Assembly: GCA_003635265.1 (NCBI GenBank)
Contig: PYIZ01000050.1
Location: 62,001-126,000, forward strand
Direction: 5' to 3'
Length of the DNA stretch: 64,000 bases
From: Candidatus Poribacteria bacterium
GTDB taxonomy: Bacteria > Poribacteria > WGA-4E > PCPOR2b
Shown here: one piece after another, positions 8,982-17,170 of the stretch
Layout of the letters: each line of letters opens with the position of its first letter
How positions within the stretch are numbered: position 1 is the stretch's first letter
Translations under genes and position numbers: made by a program
Notes under the pieces: generated by a model
Told to the model about the DNA's origin: nothing
Databases searched by the model: none
Seen by the model: the letters and a program-made list of their open reading frames with translations, nothing else

Positions 8982-9024
8982 GTTTTCTCCCCAATCGGGA
9001 GGTCAATTAACCCCCCGATTGATA

Positions 9025-10218
9025 TTATCTCATCTTTCTTGTCAACCATCTTCGTGTATTCAGAGGCTTAGGGGGCTTATTCAAGGATTTAGGGTATTGC
9101 CAGAGTTGAAAGTTAAGCACTGGGCCAATCAACGATCCGGTTTCACCCACGGTTCCGAGAACTTGTTTCGCTTGAACAGTATCACCCCGTTTCACAGATG
9201 TACTTGACAGATGCGCGTAAAGAGAAGTGTATCCATTCCCGTGCAAAACAACAACTGTATTGCCATAACCCAAGATTGATTCGACAGTTGCGACAATACC
9301 ATCTGCAACACATCGCACGGACTTACCCTTTTTTGCTTGAATAGTGAGACCACGGTCAGTGGGTGTCTGGTTTGGGACAACCACTCCGACAACGGGCCAA
9401 GGGAGTTTACCAAACAACGCTGGTCGAATGCTTTTAATCGTCTCCGCTTGCTCTCTAAGATGCGCCTCGCTAACAATTCCGAGGTGTTCCTCCAACTGTG
9501 CAACAGCAGCGTTTAACTCCTTTAATGCTTGGTTATGAGTTCCCTTTTTTGTTCGGTATTTGTGCAGGAGTTGTTGACGTTTCTGTTCTTGGGTGAGCAG
9601 GAGTGTCCGTTCGGCTTGCTTCGCTTTCTCTGCTGCCTTCGCTGATTGAATCTGGTGAATAAGTTCAGATCTTTTTTGTGCAATTTCTTCCTGTCGAAGT
9701 TGTATTTCCTTTAGCATCTCTTGATCTGCTTCGGCGATAACCCCCATATACTTATACTTTTCCACAAGATCTTGCATGTCTTGAGCACCAAGCAATATCT
9801 TCAAGAAATGTTCATCTTCCTTATTGTAGCCTAGCTTATAAATTGCGCGAATCCGCTTTATAGCTAGTTTATTTAGTTCCTTGTCTTCAGAGAGCAACTC
9901 CCCCAATTCTCTCTGAAGTTCCGTAGCCTCAAGTGTATGATTTTCAATCTCTTGCTGATACCGGGCGAGTTCTTTTTGGTTGGCGGATAACTTGGATTCA
10001 ATCTCTTGTAGTTTTTGTAAGACCCCTTGTTCCTTTTGGATTATTGTGTTTCTTTGCTCTTCGATACTACGCTTTTCCTCCTTTTTCTGTTCATGCTCCC
10101 GCTGCCACTGTTCCGTCTGCTCCGGCATCTGCGCTAAGAGTAGTACGGGCACCTGAAGGAGAATCGCAGCAATAGCGTAGACAAAGGGACTTAAAATCTT
10201 CAACCCAAATAGTTTCAA
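9025..10218 (-). CDS. EnvC-like murein hydrolase activator with degenerate LytM domain
   Basis: 397 residues: an N-terminal hydrophobic export segment (about 8-30), a long coiled coil rich in K, E and Q (about 33-260), and a C-terminal LytM/M23-fold domain (about 280-385). The fold is clear from YGNTVVVLHGNGYTSLYAHL, but zinc ligands are missing: the HxxxD motif is replaced around VPNQTPTD, and the final HFE-type strand reads LNFQLW. It is therefore probably catalytically dead, like EnvC and NlpD, which activate amidases at the septum. The start has a short AAGGAG-like site. It is upstream of gatB on the same strand. Confidence 0.85.
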   Translation of the reverse strand: MKLFGLKILSPFVYAIAAILLQVPVLLLAQMPEQTEQWQREHEQKKEEKRSIEEQRNTIIQKEQGVLQKLQEIESKLSANQKELARYQQEIENHTLEATELQRELGELLSEDKELNKLAIKRIRAIYKLGYNKEDEHFLKILLGAQDMQDLVEKYKYMGVIAEADQEMLKEIQLRQEEIAQKRSELIHQIQSAKAAEKAKQAERTLLLTQEQKRQQLLHKYRTKKGTHNQALKELNAAVAQLEEHLGIVSEAHLREQAETIKSIRPALFGKLPWPVVGVVVPNQTPTDRGLTIQAKKGKSVRCVADGIVATVESILGYGNTVVVLHGNGYTSLYAHLSSTSVKRGDTVQAKQVLGTVGETGSLIGPVLNFQLWQYPKSLNKPPKPLNTRRWLTRKMR

Positions 10219-10286
10219 GACGTGACTCCTTTAATTGCGGGAAAGACTTCCAAAATTTCAGAAGGCTGATATTTGTTCTGTTGGAT

Positions 10287-10324
10287 ATTCCGATACAAGA
10301 CCGAGAGCTATCCTCTATCGGAAT
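10287..10324. repeat. 9-bp inverted repeat upstream of the EnvC-like gene
   Basis: ATTCCGATA at 10287-10295 is mirrored by TATCGGAAT at 10316-10324. It lies in the 162-bp gap between the aldo-keto reductase end and the EnvC-like start, both minus strand. It could be a hairpin after the reductase or an operator for the EnvC-like gene; no T-run follows. Confidence 0.45.
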
Positions 10325-10380
10325 TGCAATATGATATTCGCAGCAGCACGGTCTATACGGAGGATACGTGGTGACCTGAG

Positions 10381-11142
10381 TTAATCAGCAAGTTCATTGA
10401 CAATTGCAACGTTTTCTTCGACCTCGCGCTGACTGATCATGCCAATTGTCATTGCGTGAACACAGGGCAATCCCATGACAAATTCGATGCCTTTCCTCGG
10501 ACCGTCTTCCTCGGCTAACTTGCTTTGTCCGAGCACTTTCATACCATAGATGCCTTTGCCAAATGCTGCCATCTGTTCCATTGTCCGGATAACGTCAGCA
10601 GGTGATGCATCCATGTGAACGCCAGTATAGTTGATCCGAGCCAATACAGCTTCGACCCATTTGGTCATGGCAGCCGTTTGGAATGCGCCATAATCGTGGC
10701 ACGAAACGCCATGCGCACGTATGATTCCCTGTTCTTTACACCGCACTAAGGCTTCCATCGCGTCCGGATAGCGCGTGGGCCAATCGAATTCGGTGAGACA
10801 ATGCAGCAACACAATATCGACGTAGTCCGATCCGATCTCCTTCAAAAATCGTTTGACGTCGTTTTCAACCGATTCCCTAGTGCGAGAAGTCGTTTTTGAT
10901 GTGATAATAACTGAAGACCGATCCAATCCCTTGAGAGCTTCCTTAATATAGGAGTGGCTGCCATATTGGTCCGCAGAATCCCAAAACGTTACACCTTGGT
11001 CGTGGGCAAAATGGAGCAGGTCAACCAAACCTTTCAAGCCTAGTGCCGTCTGATCCGATTTTCCACCCCAGCCGTGTGTGCCTGTTCCAATCGAAAGCCG
11101 CGAAACTCGCAGCCCTGTTCTACCAAAATCGACAACTTGCAT
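10381..11142 (-). CDS. Aldo/keto reductase
   Basis: 253 residues, somewhat shorter than the usual 300 or more. The catalytic set is visible: D and Y in FWDSADQYGSH (about 54-64), K in VIITSKTTSR near 83, and H in DIVLLHCL near 114. LGQSKLAE near the C-terminus is where NADPH-binding residues sit. The start MQVVDFGRTGLRVSRLSIGT is the family's standard N-terminus. It probably reduces an aldehyde or sugar carbonyl. It is transcribed divergently from the nitroreductase across a 291-bp gap. Confidence 0.9.
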   Translation of the reverse strand: MQVVDFGRTGLRVSRLSIGTGTHGWGGKSDQTALGLKGLVDLLHFAHDQGVTFWDSADQYGSHSYIKEALKGLDRSSVIITSKTTSRTRESVENDVKRFLKEIGSDYVDIVLLHCLTEFDWPTRYPDAMEALVRCKEQGIIRAHGVSCHDYGAFQTAAMTKWVEAVLARINYTGVHMDASPADVIRTMEQMAAFGKGIYGMKVLGQSKLAEEDGPRKGIEFVMGLPCVHAMTIGMISQREVEENVAIVNELAD

Positions 11143-11348
11143 TGAATGACTCCTTCGAGTTAAAGATGATTATACCAGTCTGTGGTTGATTTTACCTTTG
11201 TGGACAGTATATCACACGACATTGGTGAGGTCAACCCTATTCACAGAAATCCGCAACGAGTGCCAAATCGAGCCGGAATTACTAGCCTTTATTTTTTTAA
11301 CGCCTCCTTGAAATTTCTAGTTACCTACATTTTTTTACGAGAAACCCC

Positions 11349-11377
11349 TTGACAAATACTCTCGGTGGGTTTATAAT
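11349..11377 (+). promoter_or_regulatory. Consensus sigma70-type promoter of the nitroreductase gene
   Basis: TTGACA at 11349-11354 and TATAAT at 11372-11377 are separated by exactly 17 bp, a full match to the vegetative consensus. The expected transcription start is near 11384, about 50 bp before the nitroreductase start. Confidence 0.9.
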
Positions 11378-11393
11378 TTTCTCAAGTTCAAAA

Positions 11394-11416
11394 TTGAAAA
11401 TGAGTCTCAGTTTCAA
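11394..11416. promoter_or_regulatory. 23-bp operator-like palindrome just downstream of the transcription start
   Basis: The dyad is centred on 11405 and pairs at 10 of 11 positions, with outer arms TTGAAA/TTTCAA and inner TGAG/CTCA. It lies about 10 bp after the predicted start of transcription and before the AAGAAGGAGGAA ribosome binding region, a position suited to repression. The 7-1-7-like spacing recalls Fur-family boxes, but the repressor is unknown. Confidence 0.65.
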
Positions 11417-11433
11417 AAAAGAAGGAGGAAGCG

Positions 11434-12075
11434 ATGAATCAAGAGAATCTGACCACTGAGATACGCTCTGTTCCGACCGATCAGAGTTATCCTGTTACAG
11501 AAGCGATCCGATCCCGCCGAACAATTTTTCAGTTTAAGCCGGACCCGGTGCCCCAAGATGTTCTCGAAGAGATTCTTGAGGCAGGTATCTGGAGTCCCAA
11601 TCATCACCTAACCGAGCCGTGGCGATTCACTGTTATTGGTGAAAAAACGAAGCTGATTCTCGCTGAACGGTATAGTGAAATTCAGATCGAAAAAATTACG
11701 TCCAACCCGACAGCAGCTGCAGCTGCAAATGAAGCAACCCTCGCCAAGGTAGGAGAGGCAGGCTTCAAGAAATTCACCTCCAAACCCACAATCGTAGCGG
11801 TTTCATGCCTCCAAGATGGAGACGAACAACGCAAGCGTGAAGACTACGCGGCAACCTGCTGCGCTATGCTGAACATTCAACTGGCTGGTTGGGAGCGAGG
11901 GGTCGGGATGCAATGGAGCACCGGCGCAATAACGCTGGAGCAGAACACTTACGATCTGCTCGGTATTGATTCCGATCAGGAGTATATCATCGGATTTTAT
12001 TATATGGGCTATCCGGCTGAAGTGCCAACGCCTGAGCGAAAGCCCTTGAGTGAGCAAGTCCGATGGACAGATTGA
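11434..12075 (+). CDS. Nitroreductase-family FMN oxidoreductase
   Basis: 213 residues. AIRSRRTIFQFKPDPVP opens the domain with the FMN-phosphate-binding arginines, WSPNHHLTEPWRFTVIG is the NHQ-like FMN-binding segment, and IIGFYYMGYPAEVP is the C-terminal GYP motif. Members use FMN and NAD(P)H to reduce nitro compounds, quinones or flavins. A strong RBS (AGGAGG) precedes ATG at 11434. It is driven by a consensus promoter with an operator-like palindrome in the leader, so expression is probably strong but inducible. It is a single-gene transcription unit, convergent with the PfkB kinase. Confidence 0.9.
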   Translation: MNQENLTTEIRSVPTDQSYPVTEAIRSRRTIFQFKPDPVPQDVLEEILEAGIWSPNHHLTEPWRFTVIGEKTKLILAERYSEIQIEKITSNPTAAAAANEATLAKVGEAGFKKFTSKPTIVAVSCLQDGDEQRKREDYAATCCAMLNIQLAGWERGVGMQWSTGAITLEQNTYDLLGIDSDQEYIIGFYYMGYPAEVPTPERKPLSEQVRWTD

Positions 12076-12145
12076 AGAATTGATGAACTAACCTTCAATG
12101 AGATAAAGCTTACCTGCTCCGACAATGCGGGCTTACTCCGAACGC

Positions 12146-13189
12146 TTACCGCCGAATCCTAACGCTACCCGCCTGCATTGCGCTTTCGGCTTCTTCGGCA
12201 GTTGCCCAGTTGAAATCGCCGGGGAAGGTATGTGCAAGTGCAGAGTAGCCACCACCGAAATCAACTACCTCTTGGAGCGATTTGCCGTTAAGCAGGCTAT
12301 AGATTAGCCCTGCGGAGAAACTATCACCACCGCCGACGCGATCAACAAGTTCGAGGTTTTCGTAGATACGCGATAGGTAGAAGTCCGATCCATCATACAG
12401 GAGTGTGCGCCAATCGTTCAGCCAACCGGTTTTTGCGTCGCGCAGGGTGGTGCCAATCATTTCGATAGTGGGGAATGCCTCGCAAACCCGTTGTGCGACC
12501 TCTTTATAACTCTCTGGATCAAGTTGGCTGAAGCTTTCAGTTGTGCCCTCTGCTTTGAATCCGAGGGCCATCTCGAAATCCTCTTCGTTGCCGATGAGTA
12601 CACAGACGTGGTCCATCATTTCACGATTCGCAGCTTGAGCTTGTTCTGCGCTCCACAACTTTGATCGGAAGTTCAGGTCGTAACTTGTCTTTACGTCTGC
12701 CGCGCGTGCTGCCTGAAGGGCTTCTTTTGCCACTGCCGCCGCGGAGTCGGATAGGGCGGGAGTAATACCGCTCAGATGGAACCAACGGGCACCGTCAAAA
12801 ATCTGCGACCAATTAATTTCACCGGGTTGGATATTTGAGATTGCTGAATAACCGCGGTCGTAGGTAACGGTGCTAGCTCGGGGTCCCGCGCTCAATTCGA
12901 CATGATAGAAACCGTTCCGTTCTAGTCCGACACCGTCAAACGCTGTCCACGCAATGTGAGACGTATCGACGCCTAGCTCACGCCCTTTGTTAGCAATAAA
13001 TTTTCCCGACCAGTTATCAACTAAACGAGAGACCCATGCGGTGCGTAGTCCTAACTGAGCCCCATTGACTGCGACATTCAACTCCGCCCCGCCGGCGTCC
13101 ATCAATAGCGTTGACGACCCTTCAAGCCGCCTAAACTCGGGCGAAGTAAGTCGTACCATCGCTTCGCCAAATGTAACTAAATCGTACAT
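12146..13189 (-). CDS. PfkB-family sugar kinase, probably 2-keto-3-deoxygluconate kinase
   Basis: 347 residues from ATG at 13189, which is preceded by AAGGAGG at a good distance; a longer frame would overlap that site. The start YDLVTFGEAMVRL and the C-terminal RVGGGDSFSAGLIYSL (anion hole and catalytic aspartate) are PfkB signatures. YDLNFRSKLW in the middle is typical of KdgK-type members. KdgK phosphorylates 2-dehydro-3-deoxygluconate in Entner-Doudoroff-type uronate breakdown. Fructokinase activity is the main alternative. Neighbouring Ldh-family and GH127-like genes agree with sugar-acid use. Confidence 0.87.
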   Translation of the reverse strand: MYDLVTFGEAMVRLTSPEFRRLEGSSTLLMDAGGAELNVAVNGAQLGLRTAWVSRLVDNWSGKFIANKGRELGVDTSHIAWTAFDGVGLERNGFYHVELSAGPRASTVTYDRGYSAISNIQPGEINWSQIFDGARWFHLSGITPALSDSAAAVAKEALQAARAADVKTSYDLNFRSKLWSAEQAQAANREMMDHVCVLIGNEEDFEMALGFKAEGTTESFSQLDPESYKEVAQRVCEAFPTIEMIGTTLRDAKTGWLNDWRTLLYDGSDFYLSRIYENLELVDRVGGGDSFSAGLIYSLLNGKSLQEVVDFGGGYSALAHTFPGDFNWATAEEAESAMQAGSVRIRR

Positions 13190-13287
13190 ATCAACCTCCT
13201 TTGTGGAGTTCACTCCGAAATTGTATGATGTATCCGAACAGACTGACTACGAGTATGTCAACAGTGTAATGAATACTTGAATTCAGT

Positions 13288-13584
13288 TTAGCCGTTCGTG
13301 GATTCACTGATTTGCTGATTTCCCCCATCGCTCTGTTCTACTTTTGCTTGGTATTCGCTGCGTAGTTGTTCAATACAATTACCGCAAAAGCAGTAGACCC
13401 TGCTATAACCGCCGACCTCCTTCTCTAGCAGCGCGTTCATTGGAAATTCCTCATGGCAGAGTGCACATTCCTCAAGTTGAACGCCGGGATCAACTTCTTC
13501 TCCCGCTTTCCGTCTCGAAATGATCCGCAGAACGATCCAGATAATCAGCGGTATACAGATAATCCAGATGATGAAAAATAGCAT
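13288..13584 (-). CDS. Small membrane-anchored protein with CxxC zinc-ribbon-like motif
   Basis: 98 residues. Residues 1-22 are a hydrophobic helix (FFIIWIICIPLIIWIVLRII) followed by RRKAG, so it is probably anchored with the rest in the cytoplasm. Cysteines occur as CALC (about 40-43) and CFCGNC (about 65-70), a possible zinc ribbon. I do not recognise the family. It lies between the Ldh-family gene and the PfkB gene on the same strand. Confidence 0.6.
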   Translation of the reverse strand: MLFFIIWIICIPLIIWIVLRIISRRKAGEEVDPGVQLEECALCHEEFPMNALLEKEVGGYSRVYCFCGNCIEQLRSEYQAKVEQSDGGNQQISESTNG

Positions 13585-13680
13585 AATCAGCTAACCTGTC
13601 CAGAATAAAATTACCCCAAAAAATGTTTAGAATCCGTGAGAGATCCAAGGAAAAAAATAATGCTTTTGCAGAATTCACTT

Positions 13681-13700
13681 TTTACGTGTCACGTTTCACG
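13681..13700. repeat. Copy 1 of a 20-bp dispersed repeat (TTTACG..TCAC.TTTCACG)
   Basis: This 20-bp stretch lies immediately after the Ldh-family stop codon. It differs at only 3 positions from 20131-20150, at the end of the Gfo/Idh/MocA gene. Both copies have the same orientation relative to the gene they follow. Confidence 0.5.
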
Positions 13701-13702
13701 CT

Positions 13703-14773
13703 TTATTGGTAGCGTTCCGCGTCGGCAGATTCAACGGCATTTTCGCTCATTGAAACAGCCAGCTTCTCTGCACACTCTGAAATCTGTTGATGGATGGTAT
13801 CGGGGAGCTCAATGCCGTCAGCCAGACGCTGAACGCGATTTCGATGCTCAAAGTCACCGGGGACGAGCACCTCGTTGAAACCCGGTGCGGGAGGAATCGA
13901 CTTGATACCATCTAGGAAAGCACGCACGCCCTGTTGATATTCGTCCAACGGCGTCAGTGCGCTAACGTTTATCACCTGCATAAAACAGCCGCCCATCGCG
14001 CCTTTTTCAACATCGAAAGTGCCAGATAATCCCCCAAGTAAACAAACCAGCAAGCCAATTGAGTAACCTTTGTGCAAGCCAAATGGCAAGAGGAATCCGC
14101 CATCATAAAAGTCCGCAGGTTTAACACTCGGATTTCCGTCCTTATCCACTATGTGACCTTCAGGTAGATCTTCGCCTTTACTCCGTGCGACTTGGATTTT
14201 GCCCTCGGCAATCATGCTTGTGGCAATATCAATGACAAAAGGGGCATCGTCGCCGGTTGGGACACCGACAGCAATCGGGTTGGTGCCTGTTGCACCGCCT
14301 GCACCGCCAAAGGGCACTGTAATTCCCTGCATTTGTCCACCGCCACCGGTGGTAATAATGCCGATACAGCCTGCGTCTGCCGCCGCTTCTGCATACTCAC
14401 CCAGTCGACCAATGTGACCGGTATTGACGATGCTTACGCTACAAATATCTGCTGCTTTGGCTTTCTCAATTGCTCGGTTCATCGCCTGTCGAGCGATGTA
14501 ATGACCGAAGCAGTTTTTCCCATCGAAAAACATGGTGTTCGCGGTTTCCCTAGCGACTTCTGGTTCCACATTGGGAATAATCCCACCGCCTTCAATGCTG
14601 CGTAGATATGCAGGGATGCGCAGGACGCCGTGTGAGTCATGTCCGGCGAGGTTCGCATTGACCAGAATTTCTGCCACATCGTCAGCGATGTGGCGACTTG
14701 CACCTGCTGCGACGAATATCCGTCGTGTGATAGAATGCAAATGACTTGCTTGTAGTCTATGTGTTGTTGCCAT
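13703..14773 (-). CDS. Malate/L-lactate dehydrogenase (Ldh) family oxidoreductase
   Basis: 356 residues from ATG at 14773 (AAGGA nine bases upstream; the frame continues six codons further but across that site). The family hallmark AGHDSHGVLRIP is at about 43-54 and holds the catalytic histidine, and GTNPIAVGVPTGDDAPFVID is the conserved core. These NAD(P)-dependent enzymes, unrelated to classical MDH/LDH, oxidise 2-hydroxy acids such as malate, sulfolactate, ureidoglycolate or 2,3-diketogulonate. The exact substrate is unknown. It follows the ABC exporter gene by 70 bp. Confidence 0.9.
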   Translation of the reverse strand: MATTHRLQASHLHSITRRIFVAAGASRHIADDVAEILVNANLAGHDSHGVLRIPAYLRSIEGGGIIPNVEPEVARETANTMFFDGKNCFGHYIARQAMNRAIEKAKAADICSVSIVNTGHIGRLGEYAEAAADAGCIGIITTGGGGQMQGITVPFGGAGGATGTNPIAVGVPTGDDAPFVIDIATSMIAEGKIQVARSKGEDLPEGHIVDKDGNPSVKPADFYDGGFLLPFGLHKGYSIGLLVCLLGGLSGTFDVEKGAMGGCFMQVINVSALTPLDEYQQGVRAFLDGIKSIPPAPGFNEVLVPGDFEHRNRVQRLADGIELPDTIHQQISECAEKLAVSMSENAVESADAERYQ

Positions 14774-14843
14774 AGTTAGTATTCCTTTCATGAGTTGATA
14801 AGTGAAAGATGTTGCTTAGTCTAACTTGTTGAGTTAGCTGTTG

Positions 14844-17105
14844 TTATTCTCTGATCCCAATAATTTCAGAGGTCTGTTGTTGTAAGGCTACAAGGTCATA
14901 AAATGCGCCCTTTTTGTCCATTAATTCACTGTGTGTACCGATCTCTACAATTCGTCCTGCATCAAGGACGACCAACCGGTTAGCGTTCCGAAGGGTCGAC
15001 AGTCGATGCGCAATGGCGAAGGTTGTCCGATTTTTGACTAGCCGGGCAACTGCTTCCTGAATCTCCTTCTCGGTTTCCACATCGACCGATGAGGTCGCTT
15101 CATCCAAGATAAGAATCTTGGGGTCATGCAAGATGGCGCGAGCGATAGAAACGCGCTGCTTTTCTCCACCTGACAAGTTGTTTCCCCGTTCTCCAACATC
15201 TGTGTCGTAACCATCTGCTTTTGCCACGATAAAATTATGTGCATTCGCCGCCTGTGCTGCCTGCATGATCTCCTCAAAAGTGGCACCCGGATTGCCATAT
15301 CCGATGTTCTCGGCAATTGTGCCACTAAAGAGGAACGGCTCTTGCAACACGATACCAATCTGACTGCGTAGGTCTTCTAGACGAAGGTTTCGTACATCTA
15401 CACCGTCAATTTCAATGGCGCCACGATCGACATCGTAAAACCGAGCGATTAGGTTCACGGTAGTTGTTTTACCCACGCCGGATTTGCCTACGAGCCCAAT
15501 CATCTCTCCGGGGACAACATCAAGGTCCACCTCGTGAAGAACTGGCTTACTCTTGTCGTAGCCGAAGGTCACATCTTTAAAGGCAACTCGACCTTTTATT
15601 TCTGCGAGTGCGGTCGCCTCTGGATCATCGTAAGCTTCGGGCGACGCATCAATAACCTCAAAAATACGCTCCGCGCCCGCGAAAGCTCGTGTCATCCAGC
15701 TATTGACACGACTAAACCACTCTAAAGGTCCGTAGACCTGCCACATAAAACTGGAAAACGCTACGAGAGTGCCTAGGGTGAAGCTGGTTGTAAGCGTTTC
15801 CAATCCCCCAACCAGCCAGATGATTATTCCCCCACATCCTGTCAGAAGGCTCGTCACTGCAAAGAACACAAGCCAATAACGGGCAGTTCTCCTAGAAATC
15901 CGCATCAAATCGGTGTTCTTCTTCTCAAAGTCTTCTATCTCCCGGGTCTCTTGTGCGAAAGCCTTTACAACGTGGATACCGGCGAATGCCTCGTTTAGTC
16001 GTGCACTCAAATGCGCCCAGCTCTGGCCATGCTTGTTGAAGATTCGTCGCATCCGTTTCCAGAAAAATCTTCCCCAGATTATGACGAAAGGGATGGGAAT
16101 AAGCATGCAAAGGGTAAGCTGCCAATGCATCCAGAATAGGATGCCAAGTATGGCAAACATCTTCACGGTGTGGATCATCAAGTACGGCAGTCCATCAACC
16201 AGAAATTCCCGCAGCATATCGCTATCCCGCGTGACACGGGACATCAGTGCCCCTACCCGACGGTCTGAGTAAAATTGCATTGTAAGCATCTCCAACCGTC
16301 GATAAAGATGGCTGCGGATATCTGCTGTCACCCGTGCGCTCAACCAGCTAACTATCCAACCGCGTGCCAACTCCATACCCAAACTCAGTATACGAAGGCC
16401 GACTAACGCAAGTATCCACCAGCCCAAAAGTACTGCCCTTTGGTCAATGCTGCCAGCCATTTCGCTTTGTGGCAGAAGGACCTTATCAAGGATATGCCGC
16501 ATCACCAGCGGTGGGGCAAGTTCTGAACCGATAGTTACCACTGCGACGAGTGCCAAGAGGATAACCCGCCGTATATAGGGTATCAAATAACTAGCAATTC
16601 GTCCCAACGTTGCTAATCTACGAATGCAAGCGGTGCAGATCCCGTTCTTCTCAGGTAACAGTTTACCACATTTGGAACACCGTATCTGATCAAGTTCCGT
16701 GTTAATCAGAAATTCATCTTGCTGGCGGAGCTGCTCAAGTCCAAGTGCCACCTCAGAGAATTTTTCCGCAAGTGAGCGAGAGTAAGGAATGAAGAGGGTT
16801 GCCTCTTTCTTCCGCTCGATTTCCAAGCGTCCCCCGCCGACTAAGGGCTCGGCTTGGACAGACGCTAATTCCCTGATGGGTACGTCAACAACCCCGTCGA
16901 CTCCTTCCGCCCCGATGGAATCGGGATTCAAAGCAACAGGTACTACAATTACTCGCCTATCTGTGGCGATGACCCACTGCTCTCCAAAGGTGCCATCAGG
17001 ATTCAGATCGGTGGACACACGAATTAACTCTTCTTCTTCGTGAGTCAGCACATCCTGAATTTTCTGGCTGACTGTATCCGACATCTGTTCAAGCAATTTC
17101 ATCAT
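14844..17105 (-). CDS. ABC exporter half-transporter with N-terminal PH-like and zinc-ribbon extension
   Basis: About 753 residues. The start is uncertain: ATG at 17105 or 17102, or TTG at 17117. The first 145 residues form a soluble domain (THEEEELIRVSTDL, VIATDRRVIVV) like the PH domains of membrane-associated proteins. A CSKC...CTAC zinc ribbon follows (about 146-164), then a six-helix type I exporter membrane domain (175-460) and a nucleotide-binding domain with GLVGKSGVGKTT, LSGGEKQRVSIARA, ILILDEATSS and AIAHRLS. Members act as homodimers exporting lipids, glycans or drugs. It starts 65 bp after the GH127-like gene. Confidence 0.92.
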   Translation of the reverse strand: MMKLLEQMSDTVSQKIQDVLTHEEEELIRVSTDLNPDGTFGEQWVIATDRRVIVVPVALNPDSIGAEGVDGVVDVPIRELASVQAEPLVGGGRLEIERKKEATLFIPYSRSLAEKFSEVALGLEQLRQQDEFLINTELDQIRCSKCGKLLPEKNGICTACIRRLATLGRIASYLIPYIRRVILLALVAVVTIGSELAPPLVMRHILDKVLLPQSEMAGSIDQRAVLLGWWILALVGLRILSLGMELARGWIVSWLSARVTADIRSHLYRRLEMLTMQFYSDRRVGALMSRVTRDSDMLREFLVDGLPYLMIHTVKMFAILGILFWMHWQLTLCMLIPIPFVIIWGRFFWKRMRRIFNKHGQSWAHLSARLNEAFAGIHVVKAFAQETREIEDFEKKNTDLMRISRRTARYWLVFFAVTSLLTGCGGIIIWLVGGLETLTTSFTLGTLVAFSSFMWQVYGPLEWFSRVNSWMTRAFAGAERIFEVIDASPEAYDDPEATALAEIKGRVAFKDVTFGYDKSKPVLHEVDLDVVPGEMIGLVGKSGVGKTTTVNLIARFYDVDRGAIEIDGVDVRNLRLEDLRSQIGIVLQEPFLFSGTIAENIGYGNPGATFEEIMQAAQAANAHNFIVAKADGYDTDVGERGNNLSGGEKQRVSIARAILHDPKILILDEATSSVDVETEKEIQEAVARLVKNRTTFAIAHRLSTLRNANRLVVLDAGRIVEIGTHSELMDKKGAFYDLVALQQQTSEIIGIRE

Positions 17106-17170
17106 AGCCTCATCCAATCCGTCGTGGATACGGTCATACTTTCTGCTTGAGGTGATGGGCCCTTGAGGTG

